NCBI RefSeq assembly: GCF_000717995.1
Contig: NZ_JODM01000029.1
Coordinates: 1-64,000 of the forward strand
Direction: 5' to 3'
Length of the DNA stretch: 64,000 nt
Source of the DNA: Streptomyces violaceorubidus
GTDB taxonomy: Bacteria; Actinomycetota; Actinomycetes; Streptomycetales; Streptomycetaceae
Program-made: the position numbers and the translations under genes
Notes under the pieces: generated by a model
What the model was told of the DNA's origin: nothing
Seen by the model: only the letters and a program-made list of their open reading frames with translations
Databases searched by the model: none
Shown here: positions 16,786-25,146 of the stretch, piece by piece
Position numbering within the stretch: the stretch's first letter is position 1
How the letters are laid out: each line of letters begins with the position of its first letter

Positions 16786-19689
16786 GTGTCCGCGCTCATC
16801 CTCTGCCACTTCGCGCTCGCGCTGTTCGCCGCGCCGCTGGTGAGACGGTGCGGCACCCGTGCCTTCCTCGTCCTGGCCCTGCCGCCCGCCGCGGCGACCG
16901 TCTGGGCCGCCACCCGGTGGAGCACGACGGCCGCGGGCGGCGCCGACACCGTCGAGTGGCGCTGGCTGCCCTCCTACCACGTGGACTGGGCGCTCAGACT
17001 GGACGCCCTCGCCGAACTCATGGTGCTGCTCGCCGCGGGCGTGGGCACCCTCGTCCTGGTCTACTGCGCCTCCTACTTCGACGACCGCTCGCGGCAGCTG
17101 GGCAGGTTCGCGGGGAACCTCCTCGCCTTCGCCGGGGCGATGCTCGGCCTGGTCCTCGCCGACGACCTCGTCCTGCTCTACGTCTTCTGGGAACTGACGA
17201 CCGTCTTCTCCTACCTGCTGATCGGCCAGACCAGCGACCACAAGCGGAACCGGCGCAGCGCCCTGCAAGCCCTGACGGTCACCGCGTCCGGCGGACTGAC
17301 CATGCTCGTCGGCCTCCTGCTCCTGGGACACGAGGCGGGCACCTACCGCCTCTCGGCGATCCTGGCCGACCCGCCGTCCGCGTCGGCGGCGCTGTCCACG
17401 GCGATCGTGCTGATCCTCGTCGGCGCCCTGTCCAAGTCCGCCATCTGGCCCTTCAGCCTCTGGCTGCCCAACGCCATGGCGGCCCCCACCCCCGTCAGCG
17501 CCTACCTGCACGCTGCCGCGATGGTCAAGGCCGGCGTCTACCTCGTCGCCCGGCTCGCCCCCGCCTTCGCCGACATCACGCCCTGGCGCCCGCTCCTGCT
17601 CGTCCTCGGCTCGGTGACGATGCTGCTGGCCGGCTGGCGGGCGCTCCGGCTGCACGACCTGAAACTCGTCCTCGCCCACGGAACCATCAGCCAGCTCGGC
17701 TTCCTCATGGTCCTCGCCGGGGCGGGCCGCCACGACACCGGTCTCGCCGCCACCGCCATGATCCTCGGGCACGCCCTGTTCAAGGCGCCGCTCTTCCTGG
17801 TCACCGGCATCGTCGACCACGCCACCGGTACCCGCGACCTGCGCAGGCTCTCCGGACTCGGACGCCGGCTGCCCGCCGTGTGCGCCGTGGCCGTGATCGC
17901 CGGAGCGTCCATGGCCGCGGTGCCGCCGCTGCTCGGCTTCGGTGCCAAGGAGGCCGCCTTCCAGGCGCTCCTGGACGGAAGCACCGGCGACCGCTGGGCG
18001 CTCGCCGCCGCCGTCGTCGGCTCCGCGCTGACCACCGCCTACACCCTGCGCTACCTGTGGGGCGCCTTCGCCCGCAAGCCCGGCCTCCCCGACACCGACG
18101 CGCACCCCGTCCGGGCGGTCTTCCTGGCGCCGCCCGCGGTACTCGCCGTGGCCTGCCTCGTCCTCGGCCCCGGTGTGTCCTGGCTCCAGGGCCTCCTCGG
18201 CACCTACGCCGGGCAGTTCCCGGCGCCCGCCCACCCGTACCACCTGGCGCTGTGGCACGGAGCGGGCCCCGCCCTCGGCCTGTCCGGCGCAGCCTGGGCG
18301 GGCGGGGTGCTGCTGTTCCTCGCCCGGGGCCCCGTCCAGCGGGTCGGCCAAGCGGTCGCCTGGCGCTCCGCGGACCTCGTCTTCGGACGGATGCTGCTCG
18401 CCCTGGAGCGCGCCGCCCTGCAGTGCACCGGACTCGTGCAACGCGGGTCCCTGTCGGTGTACCTGGTGACGACCATGAGCGTGGTCCTCGCCGGGCAGAT
18501 CGCCGTGCTGGTCGCGGACGAACCCTGGACCGCGGTGCCCGCACCGCGCCTGTGGGACCACCCCGCCCAGGCCGCCGTCGCCCTGCTGACCTGCGCGGCG
18601 GCCCTGCTGTGCCTGGGCGTGCGGCGCCGGATGAAGGCGGTCGTCTTCGCCGGCCTCACCGGCTACGGCACCGCGCTCCTGTTCGTCGCGCAGGGCGCGC
18701 CCGACCTCGCGCTCACCCAGTTCTGCGTGGAGACCGTCTCGATGATCGTCTTCGTGCTGGTGCTGCGCCGGATGCCGGTGCGCTTCGAGGAGAACTTCAG
18801 CCGGTGGCGGCGGCTGCTGCGGATGCCGGTGGCCCTGGCGGGCGGCGCCGCCGTCGCCGTCGTCGTCTGGATCATGGCGGGCCACCGCCGGGCCGACGGC
18901 GCCGGAGCGGCGATGGTCGAGGAGACCGCGCACCACGGGCTCAAGGACGTCGTCGCCACGATCCTGGTCGACCTGCGGGCCTGGGACACCATGGGCGAGT
19001 CCGCGGTCCTCGCCGCCGCCGCGATCGGCGTCACCAGCCTCATCTACCTGCACCGCCGCGCCGACGGCGCCGAGCAGCCCGTACTGCCGCTGCCCGGGGA
19101 CCACCCGCACGCGGGCCTGCGCACCGCCTGGCAGGCGTCCCGGTACGAGTCGGCGGGCCTGCCCAGCGGCGACGAGGGCGCACCGGAGCGGACCTGGCTC
19201 GCAGCCAGCGCCACCCTCGCCCCCGAACGCCGCTCCCTCGTCCTGGAAGTGGTGGCCCGCCTGATCTTCCACCCGGTCCTCGTCCTCTCCGTCTACCTGC
19301 TGCTGTGCGCGGAGAACCTGCCGGGCGGCGGCTTCGTCGCGGGACTGACCGCGGGCGTCGCCTTCATCGCCCGCTACCTCGCCGGCGGCCGTCACGAACT
19401 CGCCGACGCCGTGCGCTTCAAGCCGGGCGTGTTCACCGGCCTCGGCCTGTTCCTGTCCACCGGGATCGCGCTCGGCGGCCTCGGCGAGGGCACCGTGCTG
19501 CACGGCTGGGCCTGGCACGGCCACCTGCCCGTGTGGGGCGACGCCCACCTGTCCACCGCCGTCCTCTTCGACTGCGGGGTCTACCTCCTGGTGCTCGGCG
19601 TGGTCCTGGACATCGTGCGGGCCCTCGGCGCCCGGATCGACCGCCAGATCGAGCGGGCCGCCCCGCGCCCGGGGGCGGGCCGCGCATGA
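16786..19689 (+). CDS. mnhA: Mrp Na+/H+ antiporter subunit A fused to subunit B domain (MnhA-MnhB)
   Basis: A 967-residue polytopic membrane protein, the largest subunit of the multisubunit Mrp cation/proton antiporter and homologous to complex I NuoL. The helix-5 glutamate is in FWELTTVFSYLL (E136), and the essential lysine is in SKSAIWPF (K217). PNAMAAPTPVSAYLHAAAMVKAGVY (within 228-252) is the quinone/proton motif region. The last ~150 residues (from about 820: HPVLVLSVYLLLCAENLPGGGF) are the MnhB domain, so no separate mnhB exists. GTG 16786 has no ribosome-binding site; TATCAC just upstream suggests a leaderless start. The stop overlaps mnhC. Confidence 0.92.
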   Translation: MSALILCHFALALFAAPLVRRCGTRAFLVLALPPAAATVWAATRWSTTAAGGADTVEWRWLPSYHVDWALRLDALAELMVLLAAGVGTLVLVYCASYFDDRSRQLGRFAGNLLAFAGAMLGLVLADDLVLLYVFWELTTVFSYLLIGQTSDHKRNRRSALQALTVTASGGLTMLVGLLLLGHEAGTYRLSAILADPPSASAALSTAIVLILVGALSKSAIWPFSLWLPNAMAAPTPVSAYLHAAAMVKAGVYLVARLAPAFADITPWRPLLLVLGSVTMLLAGWRALRLHDLKLVLAHGTISQLGFLMVLAGAGRHDTGLAATAMILGHALFKAPLFLVTGIVDHATGTRDLRRLSGLGRRLPAVCAVAVIAGASMAAVPPLLGFGAKEAAFQALLDGSTGDRWALAAAVVGSALTTAYTLRYLWGAFARKPGLPDTDAHPVRAVFLAPPAVLAVACLVLGPGVSWLQGLLGTYAGQFPAPAHPYHLALWHGAGPALGLSGAAWAGGVLLFLARGPVQRVGQAVAWRSADLVFGRMLLALERAALQCTGLVQRGSLSVYLVTTMSVVLAGQIAVLVADEPWTAVPAPRLWDHPAQAAVALLTCAAALLCLGVRRRMKAVVFAGLTGYGTALLFVAQGAPDLALTQFCVETVSMIVFVLVLRRMPVRFEENFSRWRRLLRMPVALAGGAAVAVVVWIMAGHRRADGAGAAMVEETAHHGLKDVVATILVDLRAWDTMGESAVLAAAAIGVTSLIYLHRRADGAEQPVLPLPGDHPHAGLRTAWQASRYESAGLPSGDEGAPERTWLAASATLAPERRSLVLEVVARLIFHPVLVLSVYLLLCAENLPGGGFVAGLTAGVAFIARYLAGGRHELADAVRFKPGVFTGLGLFLSTGIALGGLGEGTVLHGWAWHGHLPVWGDAHLSTAVLFDCGVYLLVLGVVLDIVRALGARIDRQIERAAPRPGAGRA

Positions 19690-20450
19690 CCGTGAGCCTG
19701 TCTTTGCTGGTGGCCGCCGCCGTCCTCAACGCCGTCGGAGCCTCCCTGCTGCTGACCCGCTCGCTGACCCGGATCCTGCTCGGCGCCGTCGTCCTCGGCA
19801 ACGGCGTCAACCTGCTGGTCCTCGCCTCCACCGGCAGCGCGGGCGAGGCGCCCCTGCTCTACCCGTACATCATCCGCAACCGCGTCACCGACCCGCTGCC
19901 CCAGGCCATCGCCCTGACCGCGATCGTCATCACCCTCGCCACCACCGCCTTCCTGCTCGCCATGGCCTACCGCAGCCACCAGGTCACCGGCTCCGACGAG
20001 ATCAGCGACGACACCGAGGACCGGCTGGTCGCCCTGCGCGCCGAGTTCCTCGACCGGCGCGGCGAACTGCGCGAGCGCTACCGCGAGGCCCGCGCCGAGG
20101 ACGGCGGCGCCGACGCCGAGCAGCGCGCCCGCTACCGCGCCGCCCGCAAACGGCTGCGCCGCCGGGTCCGCGAGGAACGCGCCTACCAGGCCCGCGCCAA
20201 CGACGTCTCGGGGAACCTCTGGAACGACATCCTCGGCGCCGACCCCGAGGACTACCGCGAAGGCCGCGAGCTGGGCTCCACCGACGCGGCCGGACGCCCC
20301 GGACCCGCCCCGGCCCGCGTCGCCGGGCCCTCCAACGACCCCGAGGAGACCGGCCGCGAACCCGACTCGCTCCCCGGCGAGGACTCCTGCCACCCGCCGC
20401 CCGACCAGCCCGACGACCCCGAGGGCGCCGGCACGGAAGGAACCAGGTGA
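19686..20450 (+). CDS. mnhC: Mrp antiporter subunit C (MnhC) with long charged C-terminal extension
   Basis: Residues 1-100 are a standard MnhC/NuoK-like subunit with three transmembrane helices and the motif RILLGAVVLGNGVNLLVLA followed by PLPQAIALTAIVIT. The usual subunit is about 110-125 residues; this one has 254. The extra ~150 residues are cytoplasmic in character, first Arg/Glu-rich and probably helical (EFLDRRGELRERYREAR, RAARKRLRRRVREER), then Pro/Asp/Glu-rich. No known domain is recognised there. Its ATG overlaps the mnhA stop and its stop overlaps mnhD. Confidence 0.88.
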   Translation: MTVSLSLLVAAAVLNAVGASLLLTRSLTRILLGAVVLGNGVNLLVLASTGSAGEAPLLYPYIIRNRVTDPLPQAIALTAIVITLATTAFLLAMAYRSHQVTGSDEISDDTEDRLVALRAEFLDRRGELRERYREARAEDGGADAEQRARYRAARKRLRRRVREERAYQARANDVSGNLWNDILGADPEDYREGRELGSTDAAGRPGPAPARVAGPSNDPEETGREPDSLPGEDSCHPPPDQPDDPEGAGTEGTR

Positions 20451-22090
20451 ACGCGCTCGTCCCGCTCCCCGTCCTGCTGCCCCTGTGCGTCACCGGCCTG
20501 AAGCTGGCCATCGGGCCCCGGCTGCACCGGTTCCAGCGCTTCATCAGCATCGCCGTGCTCGGCGCGGTCCTGGTGCTCTCCGTGATCCTCATGGTGGCCG
20601 CGGACCGGCACGGCCCGCTCAGCGTGCACCTCGGCGACTTCGCGCCGCCGGTCGGCATCACCCTCGTCGCCGACCGGCTGGCGGGCCTGATGCTCACCGT
20701 CTCCAGCGCCGTCACCCTGCTCGTCCTCGTGTACTCGCTGGGCCAGGGCATGGCCGACCGCGACGACCAGGCGCCGGTCGGCGTCTTCCACCCCGCCTAC
20801 CTCATCCTCGTGGCGGGCGTCTCCTGCACCTTCCTCGCCGGAGACCTCGTCAACCTCTACGTCGGCTTCGAGATCATGCTGGTCGCGAGCTTCGTCCTGC
20901 TCACCATCGGCGGCACCGCGACCCGCATCCGGGCCGGGTCGACGTACGTGATCATCTCGCTGTTCTCCTCCGTGCTCTTCCTGGTCGCCATCGCCATGAC
21001 CTACGCGGTCGCCGGCACCGTGAACCTCGCCCAGCTCGCCGAACGGCTCCAGGAGGTGCCGCTCGGGGCGCGCACCCTGCTGGAGGCGATGCTGCTGACG
21101 GTCTTCGCGATCAAGGCGGCGGTGTTCCCGCTCGCGGCCTGGCTGCCCGACTCCTACCCCACCGCCCCGGCACCCGTCACGGCGGTCTTCGCCGGACTGC
21201 TGACCAAGGTCGGCGTGTACTCGATGCTGCGCACCCAGACCCTGCTCTTCCCCGGCCACCGCCTGGGCGACCTGCTGATGCTCGCCGCACTCGCCTCCAT
21301 GGCCGTCGGCATCCTCGGCGCCGTCGCCCAGACCGACCTGAAGCGGGTCCTGTCCTTCACCCTCATCAGCCACATCGGCTACATGGTCTTCGGCATCGCA
21401 CTCGCCGGGCGCGGATCGATCGCCGGGGCGATCGTGTACGTCGCCCACCACATCACCGTGCAGACCACCCTGTTCCTCGTCGCCGGGCTCATCGAGCGGC
21501 GCGACGGCACCACGGAACTCACCCGCCTCGGCGGCCTGGCGAAGGCGGCACCGCTGCTCGCCGTGCTGTTCTTCGTGCCCGCCATGAACCTCGCGGGCAT
21601 CCCGCCGCTGTCCGGCTTCATCGGCAAGCTCGGCCTGATGCGGGCGGGCGTCGCCGACGGCGGCGGCTGGGCCTGGGCCCTCGTCGCCGGATCCGCCGCC
21701 ACCAGCCTGCTCACCCTCTACGTCATGGCGAAGGTCTGGAACCTCGCGTTCTGGCGCGACGCGCCGCCCGGCGCCGAGGAGGAGGGCCTCGTGCTGGAGT
21801 CCGCCGAGGACGACGACCCGGACGACGACCCGGACGACGGGGAAAGGCCGACCGGCTCGGGGAGCGGACTGCCGGTGCCCGCGGGTGCCGTGGTCGCCGC
21901 CGGTTTCCTCGGGCAGTCCATCACCACCACCCAACGGCTGCCCTGGCCGATGGTGGTGGCCACCGGCGCCGCCGTCTCGCTCGGCCTGTCCTACACCGTG
22001 CTCGGCGGCCCCCTCACCACCTTCACCCAGGCCGCCGCCACCGAACTGCTCGCCCGCACCCCCTACATCGAGGCGGTGCTCGGCCGGTGA
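20447..22090 (+). CDS. mnhD: Mrp antiporter subunit D (MnhD)
   Basis: A 547-residue NuoM/NuoN-like proton-translocating subunit with about 13-14 transmembrane helices. The helix-5 glutamate is in YVGFEIMLVASF, the lysine is in FAIKAAVFPLAAWLP, and PTAPAPVTAVFAGLLTKVGVY is the conserved loop-helix motif. An acidic insertion of about 30 residues (EEEGLVLESAEDDD followed by more Asp and Pro) interrupts the region before the last two helices at about 445-475, which is unusual. The GTG start overlaps the mnhC stop, and the stop overlaps mnhE, in a tightly coupled operon. Confidence 0.92.
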   Translation: MNALVPLPVLLPLCVTGLKLAIGPRLHRFQRFISIAVLGAVLVLSVILMVAADRHGPLSVHLGDFAPPVGITLVADRLAGLMLTVSSAVTLLVLVYSLGQGMADRDDQAPVGVFHPAYLILVAGVSCTFLAGDLVNLYVGFEIMLVASFVLLTIGGTATRIRAGSTYVIISLFSSVLFLVAIAMTYAVAGTVNLAQLAERLQEVPLGARTLLEAMLLTVFAIKAAVFPLAAWLPDSYPTAPAPVTAVFAGLLTKVGVYSMLRTQTLLFPGHRLGDLLMLAALASMAVGILGAVAQTDLKRVLSFTLISHIGYMVFGIALAGRGSIAGAIVYVAHHITVQTTLFLVAGLIERRDGTTELTRLGGLAKAAPLLAVLFFVPAMNLAGIPPLSGFIGKLGLMRAGVADGGGWAWALVAGSAATSLLTLYVMAKVWNLAFWRDAPPGAEEEGLVLESAEDDDPDDDPDDGERPTGSGSGLPVPAGAVVAAGFLGQSITTTQRLPWPMVVATGAAVSLGLSYTVLGGPLTTFTQAAATELLARTPYIEAVLGR

Positions 22091-22686
22091 GCGACCTCTT
22101 CCGCGACCGCTCCCCCTACAGCTGGTCCTTCCGCGTCGGCCGCGGCAGACGCGTGCTGGACCTCCCGCTCGTCGGGTGGCTCACCGTCATCTGGATCCTG
22201 CTGTGGGGCACCCCGTCCTGGGCCAACCTCGTCAACGGCGTCCTCGTCGCGGTCTGCCTGTGCCTCGCCTTCCCGCTGCCCGCCGTGGACATCGGCCTCC
22301 GGCTGCGCCCGCTGGGCGTCCTGCGCCTGGCGGCCTACCTGCTGTACGACATGTTCTCCTCCAGCGTCGAGGTCACCCGGCAGATCTTCGCCAAGGGCCC
22401 CTACCACGCCGCGGTCGTCGCCGTCCCGCTGCGGGTGCGCAGCGACCTCATGCTCACCGCCACCGCCGTCGCCGTCTCCAACGTCCCCGGCGGCTCCGTG
22501 ATCGAGGTGCGCCGGTCGACGGCCACCCTGTTCCTGCACGTCCTCGACGCGGCCAACCCCGGCGAGATCGAGGGCGCCCAGCGGCAGGTGTGGCGCATGG
22601 AGGAACTCGTCGCCCGCGCCTTCGGCACCGCCGAGGACATCGCCGACGCCGCCCGCCCCGTACCGGAAGGTGACCCCCCGTCGTGA
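22087..22686 (+). CDS. mnhE: Mrp antiporter subunit E (MnhE)
   Basis: A 199-residue MnhE subunit with two or three N-terminal transmembrane helices (LVGWLTVIWILLWG, then NLVNGVLVAVCLCLAFPLP) and the family core YDMFSSSVEVTRQIF, followed by VPLRVRSDLMLTATAVAVSNVPGGS. The subunit is needed for complex assembly and function in characterised Mrp systems. GTG start at 22087 overlaps the mnhD stop (GTGA), and the gene overlaps mnhF in the same way. Confidence 0.92.
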   Translation: MSDLFRDRSPYSWSFRVGRGRRVLDLPLVGWLTVIWILLWGTPSWANLVNGVLVAVCLCLAFPLPAVDIGLRLRPLGVLRLAAYLLYDMFSSSVEVTRQIFAKGPYHAAVVAVPLRVRSDLMLTATAVAVSNVPGGSVIEVRRSTATLFLHVLDAANPGEIEGAQRQVWRMEELVARAFGTAEDIADAARPVPEGDPPS

Positions 22687-23000
22687 CCACCCTGCACGCC
22701 GTCGAAGACGCCCTGCTCGTCGCCTCGCTCGCGATGATCCTCGTCGCCGGCGCACTGCTGCTGTACCGGATCTGGTACGGCCCCTCGATGCTGGACCGCG
22801 CCGTCGCCCTGGACGTGGCCGCGGCGCTCATCATCGCCGGCATCGGCGTCAAGGCCGCCCACGACCGCGACTCCTTCTACTTCCCGGTGATGCTGGTGCT
22901 CGCCTTCCTCGGCTTCACCGGCTCGGTGGGCATCGCCCGCTTCATCGCCGTACGCGACCGGCCCTCCGTGCGGGCGGACGGCAGGCAGGACCACCGGTGA
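22683..23000 (+). CDS. mnhF: Mrp antiporter subunit F (MnhF)
   Basis: A 105-residue subunit with three transmembrane helices and the family motif YRIWYGPSMLDRAVALDV, then AFLGFTGSVGIARFI. GTG start overlaps the mnhE stop and the stop overlaps mnhG (GTGA at 22997). MnhF proteins are small structural subunits of the antiporter; the length is normal. Confidence 0.92.
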   Translation: MTTLHAVEDALLVASLAMILVAGALLLYRIWYGPSMLDRAVALDVAAALIIAGIGVKAAHDRDSFYFPVMLVLAFLGFTGSVGIARFIAVRDRPSVRADGRQDHR

Positions 23001-23362
23001 GCGCCTGGGCCGACGCCGCTGACCTGGCCGGAACCGTCCTGCTCCTCCTCGGCTGCCTGCAATGCCTCCTCGGTGTGATCGGGATGCTCCGCTTCCCCGA
23101 CGTGCTCTCCCGCAGCCACGCCGCCACCAAGCCGCAGACCCTCGGCATGCTCCTCGTCCTGGCCGGCGTGGCGCTGAGGCTGCGCCACGGCACCGACGTG
23201 GGCACCCTCGCGCTCATCGCCTTCTTCCAGTTCCTCACCAGCCCGGTCGCCTCCCACCTGGTGGCCCGCTCCGCCTACCGCACCGGGCAGACGGGGTCCC
23301 GGGGCCTGCTCAGGGACGACCTGGACCCGCAGCTCAGCGACGGGGGACGACGGGAGGAGTGA
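22997..23362 (+). CDS. mnhG: Mrp antiporter subunit G (MnhG)
   Basis: A 121-residue last subunit of the operon with three transmembrane helices and the MnhG signature GVIGMLRFPDVLSRSHAATK, then ALIAFFQFLTSPVASHLVARSAY. The order A(B)-C-D-E-F-G is complete, so the operon should encode a functional cation/proton antiporter for pH and sodium homeostasis. It converges on the NUDIX-like gene 26 bases away, and no clear terminator hairpin was seen there. Confidence 0.92.
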   Translation: MSAWADAADLAGTVLLLLGCLQCLLGVIGMLRFPDVLSRSHAATKPQTLGMLLVLAGVALRLRHGTDVGTLALIAFFQFLTSPVASHLVARSAYRTGQTGSRGLLRDDLDPQLSDGGRREE

Positions 23363-23388
23363 CCCGGGGAACGGGGGAACGGGAGCGT

Positions 23389-23925
23389 TCAGTCCACGCA
23401 GCCCACGTGTGCCAGCGCCTGCTTCAGCAGCACCCCGTGCCCGCCCGGCATCTCGCTGCGCACCGCCTCGGACAGGGCCTCGCGCGGATCGAACCAGACC
23501 AGGTCGAGGGCGTCCTGGCGCGGCCGGCAGTCACCGGTCACCGGCACGACGTAGGCCAGCGAGACCGCGTGCTGCCGGGGGTCGTGGTACGGCGTGACAC
23601 CGTGCGTCGGGAAGTACTCGGCCACCGTGAAGGGCTGGAGCGAGGCAGGCACCCGGGGCAGCGCCACCGGGCCGAGGTCCTTCTCCAGGTGGCGCAGCAG
23701 GGCGTCCCTCACCCGCTCGTGGTGCAGCACCCGGCCGGAGACCAGCGTCCGGCTGACCGTCCCGTCCGGCCCGATGCGCAGGAGCAGGCCGACGCTCGTG
23801 ACTTCCCCGCTGTCGTCCACCCGCACGGGTACGGCCTCGACGTACAGGATCGGCATCCGGGCGCGCGCCATCTCGAGTTCGTCGCTCGTCAGCCAGCCCG
23901 GCGTGGTTTCGGTCATGTCAGACAT
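23389..23925 (-). CDS. NUDIX-fold protein with degenerate Nudix box (DUF4916-like)
   Basis: A 178-residue protein with a NUDIX-like fold. A region GRVLHHERVRDALLRHLEKD aligns with the Nudix box G-x5-E-x7-R-E-U-x-E-E, keeping the first Gly, Glu and Arg. The metal-binding REUxEE glutamates are replaced (RHLEKD), so ordinary hydrolase activity is doubtful. Similarity to DUF4916 is from memory. On the minus strand TATGAT (23932-23937) is 6 bases before the ATG and there is no ribosome-binding site, so the gene is probably leaderless. An in-frame ATG at 23916 is an alternative start. Confidence 0.7.
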   Translation of the reverse strand: MSDMTETTPGWLTSDELEMARARMPILYVEAVPVRVDDSGEVTSVGLLLRIGPDGTVSRTLVSGRVLHHERVRDALLRHLEKDLGPVALPRVPASLQPFTVAEYFPTHGVTPYHDPRQHAVSLAYVVPVTGDCRPRQDALDLVWFDPREALSEAVRSEMPGGHGVLLKQALAHVGCVD

Positions 23926-23996
23926 CGCTTGATCATACTTTCAGCCGTTCGTGCTTCCCGGGCGGCGCTCCGGGACTGTGACCCGTCCCACGCCGC

Positions 23997-25145
23997 TCAG
24001 TCGTCGTCCGCCGGACCGCCGGGCAGCCGGTAGACCCGGCGGGCGTTGTCCCGCCCCGCCCAGCGCGCCAGGCGCAACGCGTCCGGCAGCGACAACTCGT
24101 CGGCGTCCAGCCGCTCCTGCAACAGCCCGGCCAGTCCCCGCCGGAAGGCCAGCGCCCCCAGGTGGTGGAACTCGGCCACGCCGTAGGCGTCGGAGCTGTA
24201 GAGCAACTTGCGGAACGGGGTGATCTCCAGTGCCTCGGCGAGGATCGCGCCCGCCCGCGCCGGGCCCACGTGGTGCAGGGTGAGCCCCACGTCCAGGTAC
24301 ACCCGCTCGAAGACCGCGGACAGGTAGGCCGCCTGCCGCTGAAACGGCCAGCAGTGCAGCAGCAGGACCGGGATGGTGCCGGCGGTCAGGCGCAGCCAGT
24401 CGGTCAGCAGCGCGGGGTCCGCCCGGTGCAGCCGGATGTCGCCGTCCCCGAACCCCGTGTGCAGTTGCAGCGGCCGGCCGAGGTCCACGGCGGTCCACAG
24501 CAGGTGGCGCACGAGCACCGGGTCGTCGAGCCGGCCGCCGCCGCGCCCGAGCCAGCGCCGGGCGGCCTCGGTGACCTCGGCGGGCGAGGGGCGGGCCGGG
24601 TCCAGGTCGAACCCGGTGCGGTAGGCCGCCACCGACTTGACCGCCACCACACCCGGCCGCCGTACCGCCTCCCACGCGGCCGAGCGGAACGCCCGCGCGT
24701 ACGCGTCCGGTTCGACCCCGCCCGCCGCCACCGCCTCCGCGACGCCCTCCAGCCGGACCACCTCGTACGCCGTCGCGCCCGCCGCCCCGGCCAGCTCGGC
24801 CGGGGTGGTCACACGGTGCGGGGCGTACCCCGTGTCCACGCAGAACACGCCGGTCCGCGCGGCCCGCAGGAACCGCCGGTTGACCTCGGCGGCGCCCAGC
24901 TCCGCGCGCCGGGCCAGGTACACGTCGGCGGGGGAGTGGCGCGGCAGACCCAGCAGGGGCGCGCAGTGCCGGCGCACGGCGAGGCCGGCCGGGCTGTCGA
25001 AGGGGGAGACACCGGGCCACGCCCCGCCCTCGGTGAGCAGCGACTCGAAGTCCGCGCGGTCCAGGTCGTCGGTGACGGTGCCGTGGCAGTGGTGGTCCAC
25101 CAGCTCCAGCGCGGCCAGCCGCTCCTGCACGGGCCCGGCGCCCAT
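23997..25145 (-). CDS. Amidohydrolase (metal-dependent, amidohydrolase-2 / FluG N-domain-like)
   Basis: A 382-residue TIM-barrel amidohydrolase. Metal-binding motifs run in order: DHHCHG near residue 18, LHTGFGDGD around the middle, LLHCWPFQRQAAY, and YSSDAYG, the aspartate strand. It begins one base after the stop of the glutamine-synthetase-like gene, with GGAGG 8 bases before its ATG, so the two are translationally linked. The same pair occurs fused in FluG-type proteins and near gamma-glutamyl-amine synthetases, so it may hydrolyse a gamma-glutamyl amide or related product. The substrate is inferred only. Confidence 0.82.
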   Translation of the reverse strand: MGAGPVQERLAALELVDHHCHGTVTDDLDRADFESLLTEGGAWPGVSPFDSPAGLAVRRHCAPLLGLPRHSPADVYLARRAELGAAEVNRRFLRAARTGVFCVDTGYAPHRVTTPAELAGAAGATAYEVVRLEGVAEAVAAGGVEPDAYARAFRSAAWEAVRRPGVVAVKSVAAYRTGFDLDPARPSPAEVTEAARRWLGRGGGRLDDPVLVRHLLWTAVDLGRPLQLHTGFGDGDIRLHRADPALLTDWLRLTAGTIPVLLLHCWPFQRQAAYLSAVFERVYLDVGLTLHHVGPARAGAILAEALEITPFRKLLYSSDAYGVAEFHHLGALAFRRGLAGLLQERLDADELSLPDALRLARWAGRDNARRVYRLPGGPADDD

Positions 25146-25146
25146 C

